Source: Ardenticatenales bacterium (lineage in GTDB: Bacteria > Chloroflexota > Anaerolineae > Epilineales > Epilineaceae). Taken from it: a stretch of 64,000 nucleotides of DNA. Below the pieces are notes generated by a model. The model was not told the origin of the DNA. It ran no database searches and worked only from the letters and a program-made list of their open reading frames with translations. Each line of letters begins with the position of its first letter. Positions within the stretch are counted from its first letter, which is position 1. The stretch is taken from positions 1 to 64,000 of the forward strand of contig JADYYS010000055.1 in NCBI GenBank assembly GCA_020853525.1, read 5' to 3'. The position numbers were made by a program, and so were the translations under genes. This document shows positions 1-8,976 of this stretch, piece after piece.

Positions 1-271
1 GAGTCCGGGCGGTGGGGAGCCGGGCCGGGGCGCACATGCGCCCTGACCCGGTTCGCCATCGTCCGGAAACCGTTCTCCCTCCAACCTTACGTCACCTTCC
101 GGTTACACAACTTTCCGGACGCCCTCGCCCCATCGACCGTCCGTGTCCCGTCAGCATCCCGTCAGTCACTTCGGTCGTACCGGGCGCGTCTTGCTCTACT
201 GCCGGCCCGGCGCCGGAGACTGCCCGTCCGATCGACGGGCTCCCCCAACTCCCCCCCCAAGGAGACCGCAG

Positions 272-793
272 ATGACCTCCCCCCTCCGCTCCGTTCGCAC
301 CCTTGTCGCCGCCCTGACCCTTGCGATCGCCGCCACCATCCTGGCCGCGCCCCACGCCGCCTTCGCCGCGGCCCCCGCCGGCGCCGCCCAGCCCACCACC
401 CTCGCCGACCACGCCGTGCTCGCCAATATGAACGGCGGCTCGCACGCGTCGTACACGCCCGTCCTTCAGGCGTGCAAGACATACACCGTGCGGCTGAACT
501 ACGACATGCGCCCCTACGGCATGCCTGTCGAGGAGGCGATCGGCTTCCAGGTCTGGAACAACAACGGCGACGCGCTGTTGACCGACAGCCCGTACGGCGA
601 GCGGCTCTGGGAAGGCGGCTCGCAGCACTACTACCTCCAGAGTGTCCGCCGGGTCGACAACGCCTGGATCGAAGAGGTGACGTTCCACGTCCCGTGCGGC
701 GAGACGAACCCGAACTATTCCATCCAGGTGTTCAACTATGCCCCGGAGAGCACGCTCCACTTCACGCTGAGCCTGCCGACCGACATGCAGTAG
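272..793 (+). CDS. secreted hypothetical protein
   Basis: A 173-residue protein of unknown function. The ATG at 272 is preceded by AAGGAG (259-264). A Sec-type signal peptide is clear: basic start, a hydrophobic stretch near residues 10-25 and an AxA cleavage site near residue 31. The mature part has two cysteines (in QACKTY and HVPCGE) that could form a disulfide, and many aromatic and polar residues in alternating patterns, suggesting a small beta-rich extracellular domain. It stands alone, and the next gene is convergent. I see no recognisable family or catalytic motif. Longer in-frame extensions upstream are not supported because the signal peptide would become internal. Confidence 0.75.
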   Translation: MTSPLRSVRTLVAALTLAIAATILAAPHAAFAAAPAGAAQPTTLADHAVLANMNGGSHASYTPVLQACKTYTVRLNYDMRPYGMPVEEAIGFQVWNNNGDALLTDSPYGERLWEGGSQHYYLQSVRRVDNAWIEEVTFHVPCGETNPNYSIQVFNYAPESTLHFTLSLPTDMQ

Positions 794-883
794 CCTCCGC
801 CCGGTTCGACACGATCACGGCGATCCCCACGCCGGCCGGCGGACGCGTCGGCCGGCGTGGGGTCATCGGAGCGGCGCCGCGGG

Positions 884-1444
884 TCATGCGAGCAGCGCGA
901 CCACCTCGTCGTGCCCCCCCGCCTCCGCCACTTCGCGCGCCGTTTTGCCCTGGTAGTCCTGCCACGTCAGGTCCGGCGTGTCGTTGGCCATCAGGTAGCG
1001 GACGATCGGCGCGTTCCCGCCCCGTGCCGCGTTGTGCAGCGCGAACGAGACGCCCAGCCGCGCGCCGCGGCCGTGGAGCAGCGTGACGACGTCGACGTCG
1101 CCCGACAAGGCCGCGTGGGCAAGGAGCGGGATGCCGTGCGCGCCGAGCTCCTCGATGCGCGCTGCATCCTCGGCGAGCAGGCGATCGATGTCGGCCGTGC
1201 GGCCGAGCATCGCCGCAGTGCATATAGACAGCGGCGCGCCCGCGTCGAGCAGGAACTCGGCGATCGGTGTGTTGCCGACGTGGGCGGCGGCCATGACGGC
1301 CGTCTCGACGTCGCCCGGCCGCCACTCGTGGCCCATGTCGAGCAGGGCGGGGTGCTCGACGAGCATGGAACGGACCGCGTTCAGATCGCTGTGGCCGGCG
1401 ATGACGAACGCACGAACGAGATCGGGCGACAGGGGTTCGGGCAT
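884..1444 (-). CDS. ankyrin-repeat protein
   Basis: A 186-residue protein with degenerate ankyrin repeats: segments such as ETAVMAAAHVGNTPIAEFLL, LLAHAALSGDVDVVTLL and FALHNAARGGNAPIVRYL have the helix-turn-helix signature (A-A..G....v..LL), and a last unit ends in GKTAREVAEAGG. There is no signal peptide or membrane segment, so a cytoplasmic protein-binding role is likely. The ATG at 1444 is chosen over an upstream in-frame start because GAGGAG lies just before it. It is divergent from the methyltransferase at 1538, so the 93-bp gap probably holds promoters for both. Confidence 0.8.
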   Translation of the reverse strand: MPEPLSPDLVRAFVIAGHSDLNAVRSMLVEHPALLDMGHEWRPGDVETAVMAAAHVGNTPIAEFLLDAGAPLSICTAAMLGRTADIDRLLAEDAARIEELGAHGIPLLAHAALSGDVDVVTLLHGRGARLGVSFALHNAARGGNAPIVRYLMANDTPDLTWQDYQGKTAREVAEAGGHDEVVALLA

Positions 1445-1537
1445 CGAAACGCTCCTCGGCGGCGCGGCGGGCGTGTCGGATCGACTTCGACGATACTCTA
1501 CGTCGATGGATCGAAGATCGCCCAACGGAGTCAGCCG

Positions 1538-2365
1538 ATGTCCGGTTCACTCGACCGCAGCCGAATGGCCGGCACGCGCTGGGATCCGACGCAGTACATG
1601 CGCTTCGGCGACGAGCGGACGCGCCCGGCGGTCGAGCTGCTGGCGCGCATCCCCCACCCGAACCCCCGCGTCGTCGTCGACCTCGGCTGCGGCACGGGCA
1701 GCATCACGCGGCTGCTCGCCGAGCGCTGGCCGGCGGCCGAGGTCGTGGGCATCGATCACTCCCGAGAGATGTTGGCGGCAGCCGCGGCCGAGCCCTCCCC
1801 CATCCGGTGGGTCGAGGCGGATGCGTACGACTGGCGGCCGGAAGCGCCGGTCGATGTGCTCTTCAGCAATGCCACGCTGCAGTGGCTGACGGGTCACGAC
1901 GTCCTCGTGCCGCGGCTGATGGGCTTCGTGGCGCCGGGCGGCTGGCTGGCGCTCCAGATGCCGCTGAACTGGGCCGCGCCGTCGCACCGGCTCATGCGCG
2001 AGACGCTGGCCGACGGAGGGCCGGACGGCGGTCCGCTCGGCACGACCGCGTTACTGGCCGCGCTCGACGTACCGTGGGTGGCGGAGCCGGAGCGGTACTA
2101 TGACATCCTGGCCGACATCTGCCTCGCCACCGCCATCGACATCTGGGAGACGACGTACCTGCACGTGCTGGACGGCGACGACCCGGTCGTCGAGTGGGTG
2201 AAGGGCACGGGGCTCAGACCAGTCCTCAGCGGGCTGGACGACGGCGAGAGAGCGACGTTCTTGCGGGCGTACGCGCGGCGGCTGCGCGCGGCGTACCCTC
2301 GGCGGGGGGATGGGCGGACGGTGTTTCCGTTTCGGCGGGTGTTTGTGGTGGCGCGGAGGGCGTGA
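1538..2365 (+). CDS. tam: trans-aconitate 2-methyltransferase-like SAM methyltransferase
   Basis: 275 residues, class I SAM-dependent methyltransferase. Motif I is VVDLGCGTGSITRLL near residues 45-60; the acidic ribose-binding residue is in VVGIDHSREML; post-motif I is VEADAYDWRP; and NATLQWL follows. From the N-terminal WDPTQYMRFGDERTRPA to the C-terminal FPFRRVFVVARRA it runs parallel to E. coli Tam (252 aa), which methylates trans-aconitate and so removes an aconitase inhibitor. The family assignment is strong and the substrate is inferred. The ATG at 1538 follows AACGGAG; the much longer open frame upstream is antisense to the ankyrin gene. Confidence 0.85.
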   Translation: MSGSLDRSRMAGTRWDPTQYMRFGDERTRPAVELLARIPHPNPRVVVDLGCGTGSITRLLAERWPAAEVVGIDHSREMLAAAAAEPSPIRWVEADAYDWRPEAPVDVLFSNATLQWLTGHDVLVPRLMGFVAPGGWLALQMPLNWAAPSHRLMRETLADGGPDGGPLGTTALLAALDVPWVAEPERYYDILADICLATAIDIWETTYLHVLDGDDPVVEWVKGTGLRPVLSGLDDGERATFLRAYARRLRAAYPRRGDGRTVFPFRRVFVVARRA

Positions 2366-2420
2366 GGCGTGTACGCGACGCAACACCCGATTCCCATCCC
2401 CCATCGCCCTTCGCAACCCG

Positions 2421-2581
2421 ATGCCCGGTAGGGGCAGGTCCCCGTGCCTGCCCCGTAGGCCGTCCCATCACGCGCCCCAACCGACCCAAACAAGGGAATC
2501 ACAGGGCGTGGTGTGGGCCGTGGGGACGCGTGGAGCGTGGGGCCTACGGGGCAGGCACGGGGACCTGCCCCTACCGGGCAT
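2421..2581. repeat. fold-back element with perfect 41-bp inverted arms
   Basis: Positions 2421-2461 and 2541-2581 are exact reverse complements, separated by 79 bp. Each arm is itself nearly palindromic (TAGGGGCAGG ... CCTGCCCCGTAG). The element lies between the convergent tam and TorD-like genes, so it may act as a bidirectional terminator. It belongs to the GTAGGGGC family seen again near 19972, 20457, 24687, 33493, 55116 and 61448. No coding frame in it is convincing. Confidence 0.85.
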
Positions 2582-2608
2582 CGCCATCGGACCGTGGGCA
2601 TGGGTCGT

Positions 2609-3661
2609 TTACGATGCGCCTACATCTTGGCGCCACGCCGCGACCGCCGTCCGCGTCGCTGCCAACCGCTGCCCCCACGCTGCGGCGTAGATCGCCCACG
2701 CCGGGTGCGCCGCCGCCCAGACGGCGTGCCTGCTCTGCGCCGCCGCCCAGCGCGCGTCGAGGGCGTCGAGCAGCGCGGCGACGGCGTCGTGACGGCCGGC
2801 GGCTTCGAACACGCCGCGCAGCATCATCCGGCGGTCGCCCATGCCGATCGGCAGGCCAAGGGCGGTGGCAGACGCGGCGATTTCGGTGCGGGTGAGGTAG
2901 AGGCCGGCATCCCGCGGGATGAGGAGCGCGTCGAGGATGTCGCGCAGTCGGACGCCGGCCGCCGGATCGGGGCCTCCGTCGGACGCGCGGCCGGCGCCAT
3001 CCGTCGCGTCCTCGTCGCCCGTTTCGACGTCGAAGCCTGCGGCGATGCCGAGGCCGCTGTCGTTCCCGCGGAAGATCTGCCGCGGCGGTAGGATTGGCAG
3101 GACAGCGGCGGTCGAGGGCGGCAAGGTCGAGAGAGGCAGATCGTCGGCGAGGGAGAGCACGGTGTCGAGCGTTTGACGTGCGGCGGCGGCGTAGAGCGGG
3201 TGGATGTCGGCATGGGCGAGCGCGTCGGCGAAGATCGGGAGCCAGACGACGAGATGGTCGGTCAGGACGGCGGTCGCTCCGCCGCCGAGGTCGGCCAGCG
3301 CGAGCAGTTGAACGCCGAGGTGGTCCGGGGCCGGCACCCGCAAGCCCGGCGGCGGGGACCAGCCGCAGCGGGCGAGCGTCGCTCGGAAGCGTGCCGTCGA
3401 CGGCGCGTCGAGCATCGCCGTCGGGTCGACGAAGACGCTCTCGTGCGGCGGCACGTGGCGGCTGACGAGGTCGAGCCACGCGACGGCGAGGTCGTGGCGC
3501 ACGCCGTCTCCTCCACCGTCGCCACTGTCGCCGCCGCCCGACGGGACGTGCTCGGCCAAGCCCGGCGTTCGGCGCAGGGCGGCGATGAGATCGGCGTCAG
3601 GCTCGGCGAGCCAGAGGCGGGCAAGGAGGTGGGGGTGCGTTTCGGACAGGCGCGTGCTCAA
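2609..3661 (-). CDS. TorD/DmsD-family redox-enzyme maturation chaperone
   Basis: 350 residues. The N-terminal two thirds carry the hallmarks of TorD-like chaperones: a helical start, HESVFVDPTAML (family: YESVY), PDHLGVQLLALADL (family: PDHL..EL..M..L) and HLVVWLPIFADAL followed by a PLYAAAARQTLDTV helix. Such proteins guard insertion of molybdopterin into DMSO-reductase-family enzymes. The gene is the third of a run with the cytochrome and the molybdoenzyme, its probable client. A C-terminal extension of about 150 residues is not typical of the family. The start is uncertain: the best full-length start is a TTG at 3661, 55 bp downstream of the cytochrome stop, and no good ribosome binding site is visible. 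Confidence 0.75.
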   Translation of the reverse strand: MSTRLSETHPHLLARLWLAEPDADLIAALRRTPGLAEHVPSGGGDSGDGGGDGVRHDLAVAWLDLVSRHVPPHESVFVDPTAMLDAPSTARFRATLARCGWSPPPGLRVPAPDHLGVQLLALADLGGGATAVLTDHLVVWLPIFADALAHADIHPLYAAAARQTLDTVLSLADDLPLSTLPPSTAAVLPILPPRQIFRGNDSGLGIAAGFDVETGDEDATDGAGRASDGGPDPAAGVRLRDILDALLIPRDAGLYLTRTEIAASATALGLPIGMGDRRMMLRGVFEAAGRHDAVAALLDALDARWAAAQSRHAVWAAAHPAWAIYAAAWGQRLAATRTAVAAWRQDVGAS

Positions 3662-3715
3662 CGGCGGGGCTGCATGCGCATGAGCGGTACGACCGTGCTC
3701 TCCGGAGCCGGCACC

Positions 3716-4681
3716 TCAATCCTCGTCCGGCGTCGGCAATCCGGCGATGTATGCCTGGATCGCTTCGAGCTCGTCGTCGCTCAGCGCGGCCGAGTAGTCC
3801 TCCCACGGCATCTCGTCGGGGTCGAGTTCGTTGTCGGTCGGGTCGACGCCGGTGCGGATCGTGTCGCGCCACTCCTCGGCCGTCCACTCCTCCGCGTAGA
3901 CCGTCAGATCGGGACCGCTCGGGCCGTTGCCGCCGTCCTTGCCTTGCAGGTCCTCGCCGTGGCACTCGGCACAGGCCATGATCGTCGTCAGGTACTTGCC
4001 CCACTTCTTCGGCGAGTCCGTGTCCGGCGGGTCGATCTCCTCTTCGATCGGATCCTGGACCGCCAGCGGGAACATCCCGGCGCCGATGAACAGGGTAGCC
4101 ATCGGCCCGATCACGCGCTCGGGTACCTCGTCGTCGATCTCGGGCTGGGTACGGAGATAGGCGATGATCGCCGCGACGTCTTCATCGCTCATGCTGTGGA
4201 AGAAGGCCGACGGCATGATGATCAGCGGCCGGCCGTCGAAGCCGACGCCCTCGCGGATCGCGCGCGCGATCCGGCCGTCCGAGCGGTCGGCGAGCGAACC
4301 GCCGGGCGTGAGGTTCGGCGGGTAGAGGTCGCCCAGGTCCTCCAAGAAGTCGTCCTCGCCCCCGTCCAGCGGGGGATCCCCAGTGCTGGAATGGCAGCCC
4401 GCGCATGCCTCCGCCAGGTGCGCGCCGCGGTCGATCGCCGAGGCCGAGGCCTCGACCTCGATGTCGGAGATCGGATGGTCATCCCGGCTGCGCAGCCGAT
4501 AGAGCCCGATCACCAGGACGACCGCCGCCAACGCCGCAGCGACGGCCACGACCCCCCCGACGATCGCGCCGATCCACCGCCCCCACGGCTGGGCGACCCG
4601 CCACGCCCGCCGCATCGCCCAAGCCGCGACGCCGGCCAGTGCCGCCGCGGCCACCACCAGCCACACCACGCTCATGTTCAT
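3716..4681 (-). CDS. membrane-anchored diheme cytochrome c
   Basis: 321 residues. Two N-terminal membrane segments (about residues 4-20 and 36-60) precede two class I cytochrome c domains with heme motifs CAGCH and CAECH and later methionines as candidate axial ligands. The heme domains would lie outside the membrane and pass electrons to or from the molybdoenzyme. The ATG at 4681 overlaps the molybdoenzyme stop (ATGA), with a purine-rich site just upstream, so the two are translationally coupled. The upstream in-frame extension to 5230 is antisense-like low-complexity sequence inside the molybdoenzyme gene and is rejected. Confidence 0.9.
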   Translation of the reverse strand: MNMSVVWLVVAAAALAGVAAWAMRRAWRVAQPWGRWIGAIVGGVVAVAAALAAVVLVIGLYRLRSRDDHPISDIEVEASASAIDRGAHLAEACAGCHSSTGDPPLDGGEDDFLEDLGDLYPPNLTPGGSLADRSDGRIARAIREGVGFDGRPLIIMPSAFFHSMSDEDVAAIIAYLRTQPEIDDEVPERVIGPMATLFIGAGMFPLAVQDPIEEEIDPPDTDSPKKWGKYLTTIMACAECHGEDLQGKDGGNGPSGPDLTVYAEEWTAEEWRDTIRTGVDPTDNELDPDEMPWEDYSAALSDDELEAIQAYIAGLPTPDED

Positions 4682-7600
4682 CCTGCCCCTGCTCCTCGTG
4701 CCTTGTTCGGATCCTGTCGCTTCGGCAACTCCGGCAATCGGTAGGCGTCGCGCTGCGGTCGATACGCCCTGAGCAACCAGTACGGCCGCCGCGTGCCGTC
4801 GGGTGAGACGTCGTCGGCGCCGCGGGCCATGGCCAGCCACTCGCGGTACACCGCCATCGACCGCGCCGTGTCCACATGGACGTCGCCGAGGCGGTCGTCG
4901 GGCCGGGCCGGCTGGATCGTCACCTTCTGATGCCAGCAGTGCATGCCCGTCACCGGGTCCGGATGGACCGGGAACGTCAGGTTCTGGTGGACGCCGACGT
5001 CCTTCCACCACACGCGCGACGAGTCCGGATCGGCGCTCTCGAACGGTCCGGCGCCCCGGATACGGCGCATCGACCACGCCTGCCCATCGCCCTCGCCCGA
5101 TGACGTCGCCGCCGACGCCGACGGGCCGTCGACGACCGGCACGCCCCCGCGCGTCAGATCGACGAGCGCCGTGCTGAAGTGCCCGCCGCCGTCCTCCGTC
5201 AGCCGCCATCGCCCGAGGTGGTGCGAGCACGCTGCGACGCCGGGGCGGATGCCCTCGGTCACCCAGAGGCGGTCGATGAAGTGGCCGATTTCGGTCGTGA
5301 TCCGCACGAGGTCGCCGGTCTGCAGGCCGAGGCGCGCGGCATCGCTCGGATGGAGCCAGAGCGGGTTGTTGTGGCTGATCTCATAGAGCCACTTGCTGTT
5401 GCCGGTGCGGGTATGGATGAGCGTCGGCAGGCGGAACGTGCTGATGAGGACGACCTCGCCCTTCGCGCGGTCGACACGGCTGGGATGGACGTGGCTGGGC
5501 GTGTAGCCCGGTAGCGCCCACTCCGGCCAGCCCCACTCGGCCAGGGTGGGCGAGAAGAACTCCAGACGGCGGGAGGGGGTGTCGAAGCCGCGGCGAACGG
5601 CGGCGGTCGTGAGGTCGCGGGGGGTCGACGGCGTAAGGGTTGTATGGGTCGTATGGGTCTCATCGGACCTATTGGACCCATGGGACCCATGGGACCCTTG
5701 GGACCCATCCGACGCATCCACGACCCGCCCCACGACGCGCATCCCGTCCGCGCCCGCCGGAAACGCCGGATGCGGTGTGATGTTGGCGCCGTGCGCCGCC
5801 GGTGCCGGCGACCAGACGACGCCGTCCGCGTCCACGCGGGCGCCGGCGAGGAGGTCGGCGGCCACGGGCTGGTCGTACGGGGCGCCGGGGCCGCGGCGGA
5901 GCTCGAAGGCGCCGTACTTGCGCATGTAGGCCAGCGGGGTGAGGCCCTCGGCGGCGGCCTTCTCGGGCAGGCCGGGGACGTTGTGGTCGAAAAGCCAGCC
6001 GTAATAGTCGTCGACGGTCATCCGCTCGCCCGGCCGGTGCGGTGACTCGAAGTGCTTGCGGATGCCGAGCGAGCCGTCGGGATCGATCTGCCACGACAGG
6101 GCGATGAAGAACTCCGTCTCCTCCCAGACCTCGCCCGGGTTCGCCTGCCACGTGAACTCGACCGGCCGGCCCATCTTCTCGAGCGCGACGCGCCGCACGG
6201 GCTGGCGGAACGCGATCCAGCAGCCGGCATGCGTCTCCTGGCTCATGACGTCGTGGCGCTCGCTGGAATGGCCCATCGGCAGGACGTAGTCCGCGAAGTG
6301 GGCGGTCTCGCTCCACGTCGGGGTCAGGCAGACGTGGAGGCCGACCTTGTCCTCGTCCGTCAGCGCCTCGATCCACGTCGCACCGTCCGGGTTCGTCCAG
6401 ACCGGGTTGTAGACGCGGGTGAAGTACGTGTCGAGCTTGGCCCGCCCCTCCTTGAGGAAATGGGGCAAGAGAAAAGACAGCTCGAAGAACGTCAGCGGGT
6501 ACTCGCGCGGCCACGACAGCTCGTTCCAGCGCGGCGGGTTCGGCGCCAGCTGCGGCGGCCGCGGCACCCACTTGTCCCACGCGTTCATCGACGTCCCGCC
6601 CGACGTGCCGACGGAGCCCGTCAGGACGTTCAGCAGGAACAGGCAGCGCGCCACCTGCCAGCCGCCGAGGTTGCCCGCCGTCGCGCTCCGCCACGTGTGC
6701 GCGGCCAACCGCGAGCCAGCATCGGCGACGATATCGGCGACCTGCGCGATGACCGCCGCATCGACGCCGCTCTCCGCGGCCGCGAACTCGAATGTGTACG
6801 GCGCGTACAGCTCCAGGAACCGGCGCTCGAACTGCTCGAACGTGCGCTCGTCCCCCGGATGATCGTGCGCCAGCCAGGCCTCCCAGTTCACCCACCTCTG
6901 CACGAAGTCGCGGTCGTGCTTGCCCACGGCGACGATGTGGCGGGCGATGGCGAGCAGGATCGCGGCCTCGCTGCCCGGCCACGGCGAGAGCCAGTGGTCG
7001 GCGCGGCTGGCGGTGTTCGACAGCCGCGTGTCCATGACGATCAGCTTGGCGCCGCGGAGCTTGCCTTCGATGATCCGCTGGGCGTGCGGGTTGAAGTAGT
7101 GGCCGGTCTCGAGGTGGGCGCTGATCAGCAGGATGACGCGCGCGTTCGCGTGGTCCGGCGACGGCCGATCGAGCCCCGTCCAGTACGCGTACCCGGCGCG
7201 CGCGCTGGCGGAGCAGACGTTCGTGTGGCTGTTGTGCCCGTCGATCCCCCAGCCCCAGAGCACGTACTCCATCAGCCCGTCGTGCCCCGGCCGCCCGACG
7301 TGGTACATCACCTCGTCGTGCCGCTCCTCCGCGAACGCCGTGCGGATCCGCCCGCCGATGTCAGCGAGCGCCTCGTCCCACGTCGTCCGCACCCACTTCC
7401 CCTCGCCGCGCCTGCCGGCGCGCTTCAGTGGGTACAGGATCCGCTCGGGGTCGTGCACCTGGTTGTGCGTCGCCGGCCCCTTGGCGCAGTTCCGGCCGCG
7501 GCTGCCGGGGTGCTCGGGGTTGCCCTCGAACTTCTGGACGTCGAGTGTCTCCCGGTCGACGTAGGCGAGGAGCCCGCAGGCGCTCTCGCAGTTGAAGCAG

Positions 7601-7740
7601 ACCGTCGGGATGAGCATGTAGTTGCGCGCCACGCGGCGCGGCCAGGCGCGGGGGTCGTGCTCGGTCCAGTCGTCCCAGCGGTCGGTGGGGGGGTAGGGGC
7701 GGAGGGGCGGGGTTGGCGGAGCAGGCGGGGACATCGTCAT
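4678..7740 (-). CDS. molybdopterin oxidoreductase, catalytic subunit (DMSO reductase family)
   Basis: 1020 residues. A 4Fe-4S site is formed by C48-x2-C51-x3-C55-x29-C85 (GRNCAKG). Typical molybdo-bis-MGD segments follow, including NVCSASARAGYAYWTG, whose Cys is the likely Mo ligand, VIDTRLSNTA-like VMDTRLSNTASRADHWL, and a C-terminal molydopterin-binding domain (LISTFRLPT...LYEISHNNPLWLHPSDAARLG is the relevant region). There is no true Tat signal: WPRRVARNY has two arginines but no hydrophobic stretch after it, so a cytoplasm-facing enzyme, or export with a partner, is possible. An in-frame 9-bp tandem repeat inserts a Gly-Ser-His rich tract near residue 680. The substrate cannot be named; polysulfide, thiosulfate or another oxyanion are all open. 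First gene of an operon with the cytochrome and chaperone. Confidence 0.88.
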   Translation of the reverse strand: MTMSPPAPPTPPLRPYPPTDRWDDWTEHDPRAWPRRVARNYMLIPTVCFNCESACGLLAYVDRETLDVQKFEGNPEHPGSRGRNCAKGPATHNQVHDPERILYPLKRAGRRGEGKWVRTTWDEALADIGGRIRTAFAEERHDEVMYHVGRPGHDGLMEYVLWGWGIDGHNSHTNVCSASARAGYAYWTGLDRPSPDHANARVILLISAHLETGHYFNPHAQRIIEGKLRGAKLIVMDTRLSNTASRADHWLSPWPGSEAAILLAIARHIVAVGKHDRDFVQRWVNWEAWLAHDHPGDERTFEQFERRFLELYAPYTFEFAAAESGVDAAVIAQVADIVADAGSRLAAHTWRSATAGNLGGWQVARCLFLLNVLTGSVGTSGGTSMNAWDKWVPRPPQLAPNPPRWNELSWPREYPLTFFELSFLLPHFLKEGRAKLDTYFTRVYNPVWTNPDGATWIEALTDEDKVGLHVCLTPTWSETAHFADYVLPMGHSSERHDVMSQETHAGCWIAFRQPVRRVALEKMGRPVEFTWQANPGEVWEETEFFIALSWQIDPDGSLGIRKHFESPHRPGERMTVDDYYGWLFDHNVPGLPEKAAAEGLTPLAYMRKYGAFELRRGPGAPYDQPVAADLLAGARVDADGVVWSPAPAAHGANITPHPAFPAGADGMRVVGRVVDASDGSQGSHGSHGSNRSDETHTTHTTLTPSTPRDLTTAAVRRGFDTPSRRLEFFSPTLAEWGWPEWALPGYTPSHVHPSRVDRAKGEVVLISTFRLPTLIHTRTGNSKWLYEISHNNPLWLHPSDAARLGLQTGDLVRITTEIGHFIDRLWVTEGIRPGVAACSHHLGRWRLTEDGGGHFSTALVDLTRGGVPVVDGPSASAATSSGEGDGQAWSMRRIRGAGPFESADPDSSRVWWKDVGVHQNLTFPVHPDPVTGMHCWHQKVTIQPARPDDRLGDVHVDTARSMAVYREWLAMARGADDVSPDGTRRPYWLLRAYRPQRDAYRLPELPKRQDPNKARGAGAG
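5641..5719. repeat. in-frame 9-bp tandem repeats inside the molybdoenzyme gene
   Basis: Degenerate copies of a nonamer close to GGACCCATG run head to tail here. Read on the minus strand they encode a Gly-Ser-His/Thr-His tract, a low-complexity loop in an otherwise well conserved enzyme. Related nonamer tracts occur at 10844, 15028 and 57352. Confidence 0.75.
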
Positions 7741-7812
7741 CGTGCGGCCTTGGGGCGAGCGGGTCGCGCGGCGCGCGTCGGCGCGGATGATGCGTCGGTT
7801 TGGACGGATGGG

Positions 7813-8190
7813 CTACTCCCTCATCATCAACTCGGTGAGAACGTAGTACACGCCCAGGCCAACAGCGAACAGCAGCGCCTGCAGCGCGCCGGCGCCGATG
7901 CGTCCCTGCCGAGTCGTAGCGCTGGCAATGAAATACACGGGGAGCAGCGTGAGGGGTATGACGGCGAGACCCCAGGTCGACAGGCTCGCTCCGAACGAGT
8001 TGTAGTGCGGATCCACGATGAGCGTGAAGAGGACGGCAGGTCCGCCCAGCACGTACCACATCACCACGTACAGGTCGACCATCCAGCCGGATCCAAGAGC
8101 GCTCAGTGCTCCCAAGATCGCGTACGCGCAGATCACGGCGATGGCGTAGATCGCGAGCGAGCGGCGGGGAGGCGGAGAGTCGACGATCAT
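7813..8190 (-). CDS. four-helix integral membrane protein, unknown
   Basis: 125 residues with four hydrophobic segments (about residues 12-34, 40-60, 72-92 and 99-120), joined by short loops. No family recognised. Same strand as the molybdoenzyme gene and about 70 bp upstream of it, so co-transcription is possible, but nothing else links them. The start ATG at 8190 is the only reasonable one. Confidence 0.65.
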   Translation of the reverse strand: MIVDSPPPRRSLAIYAIAVICAYAILGALSALGSGWMVDLYVVMWYVLGGPAVLFTLIVDPHYNSFGASLSTWGLAVIPLTLLPVYFIASATTRQGRIGAGALQALLFAVGLGVYYVLTELMMRE

Positions 8191-8245
8191 CGCGCCAGTC
8201 TATGCCGGCGACGCGTAGCGTGCCAGCTGGCTGTCATCCGCGGGT

Positions 8246-8419
8246 ATGGACTTCCAGATCGTCGGCGACATCGTGGGCGTGGAAGTCATCGCGGGGTGCA
8301 GGACTCCCGGCGATCGCCCGGCCGTTCACGGCCGGGTGTTCATCGGGAGCCCGGAGCCCTGCACCGCACCGCACCGCAATGACGAAGCACCCGGCTTGAT
8401 GAAGCCGAAGGCTACCTGA
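8246..8419 (+). CDS. small ORF, possible gene remnant
   Basis: A 57-codon ORF in an otherwise empty 250-bp gap. It starts MDFQIVGDIVGVEVIA, which reads like a real protein start, but the rest is rich in Pro, Arg and His and lacks a clear fold, so it may be a truncated remnant of a small gene. No good ribosome binding site. Listed only because the region has no other gene. Confidence 0.25.
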   Translation: MDFQIVGDIVGVEVIAGCRTPGDRPAVHGRVFIGSPEPCTAPHRNDEAPGLMKPKAT

Positions 8420-8440
8420 TCCGTCGCTTCGATCCCCGGC

Positions 8441-8938
8441 TCACGACGCGATCGAAACAAGCGCACCCCTCGCCACTCCGTGGCTCCAGCCGTCCACGTC
8501 CGGTGGCGTCACCCCCAGCGCGGTGAGCATGCTCTTGATCTGCTCGCGGTGCTCCGTCGCGTGGTTGATGACCTGCACCATGACGACCCATGGCTCCACG
8601 AGGTGGCCGTCTCGCGTCCGGATGCGCTCGCTCCAGTGCGCAGTCGGCTCGTCGCGCGCGAGGGCCAGGAGGCCACCGCCGGAGTGCTCCAGCGACGCCG
8701 ACAGCGCGTCGAACGGAAGCGGGTCGACGGGTCGCGCCTCGAGGGGAAGGGTCAACAACGCATGGTAGCCCCGCTGGGCCGCCACGAGGTGCGTCAACGT
8801 CTCGCGGATGCTCCCCTTCGTGGCGGTCTGCGGCTCGGCGTCGAGCTGCGCGTCCGTCAGTGCGGCGCACGCCTCGACGATCCGGCGGTTGGCCCAGTTG
8901 TTGTGCTCGAACAGCTGTACGAGAACGCGCTCGCCCAT
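8441..8938 (-). CDS. DinB-family protein
   Basis: 165 residues with the DinB/YfiT four-helix layout: N-terminal FEHNNWANRRI, H50 in LTHLVAAQRGY, and INHATEHREQI near the C-terminal third. The three histidines are the expected divalent-metal ligands. Members are metal-dependent thiol transferases or hydrolases of varied use; the substrate here is unknown. The ATG at 8938 has AGGAG upstream. It follows the ABM-like gene (8977-9261) on the same strand with 38 bp between them. Confidence 0.85.
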   Translation of the reverse strand: MGERVLVQLFEHNNWANRRIVEACAALTDAQLDAEPQTATKGSIRETLTHLVAAQRGYHALLTLPLEARPVDPLPFDALSASLEHSGGGLLALARDEPTAHWSERIRTRDGHLVEPWVVMVQVINHATEHREQIKSMLTALGVTPPDVDGWSHGVARGALVSIAS

Positions 8939-8976
8939 CGTGGCGCTCCTGGTTGCGACTCGGTTTCGTCAGCGGC

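Noticed and set aside
2366-2608. Small ORFs across the 41-bp inverted repeats
   Set aside because: They run through the repeat arms, differ in every frame and have no start signal.
4678-7740. Tat signal on the molybdoenzyme
   Set aside because: WPRRVARNY has paired arginines but no following hydrophobic core or cleavage site.
6052-8382. Long 776-codon ORF on the plus strand
   Set aside because: It is antisense to the molybdoenzyme gene, has Arg/Ala/Val-rich shadow composition and no domain. High GC makes such frames common.
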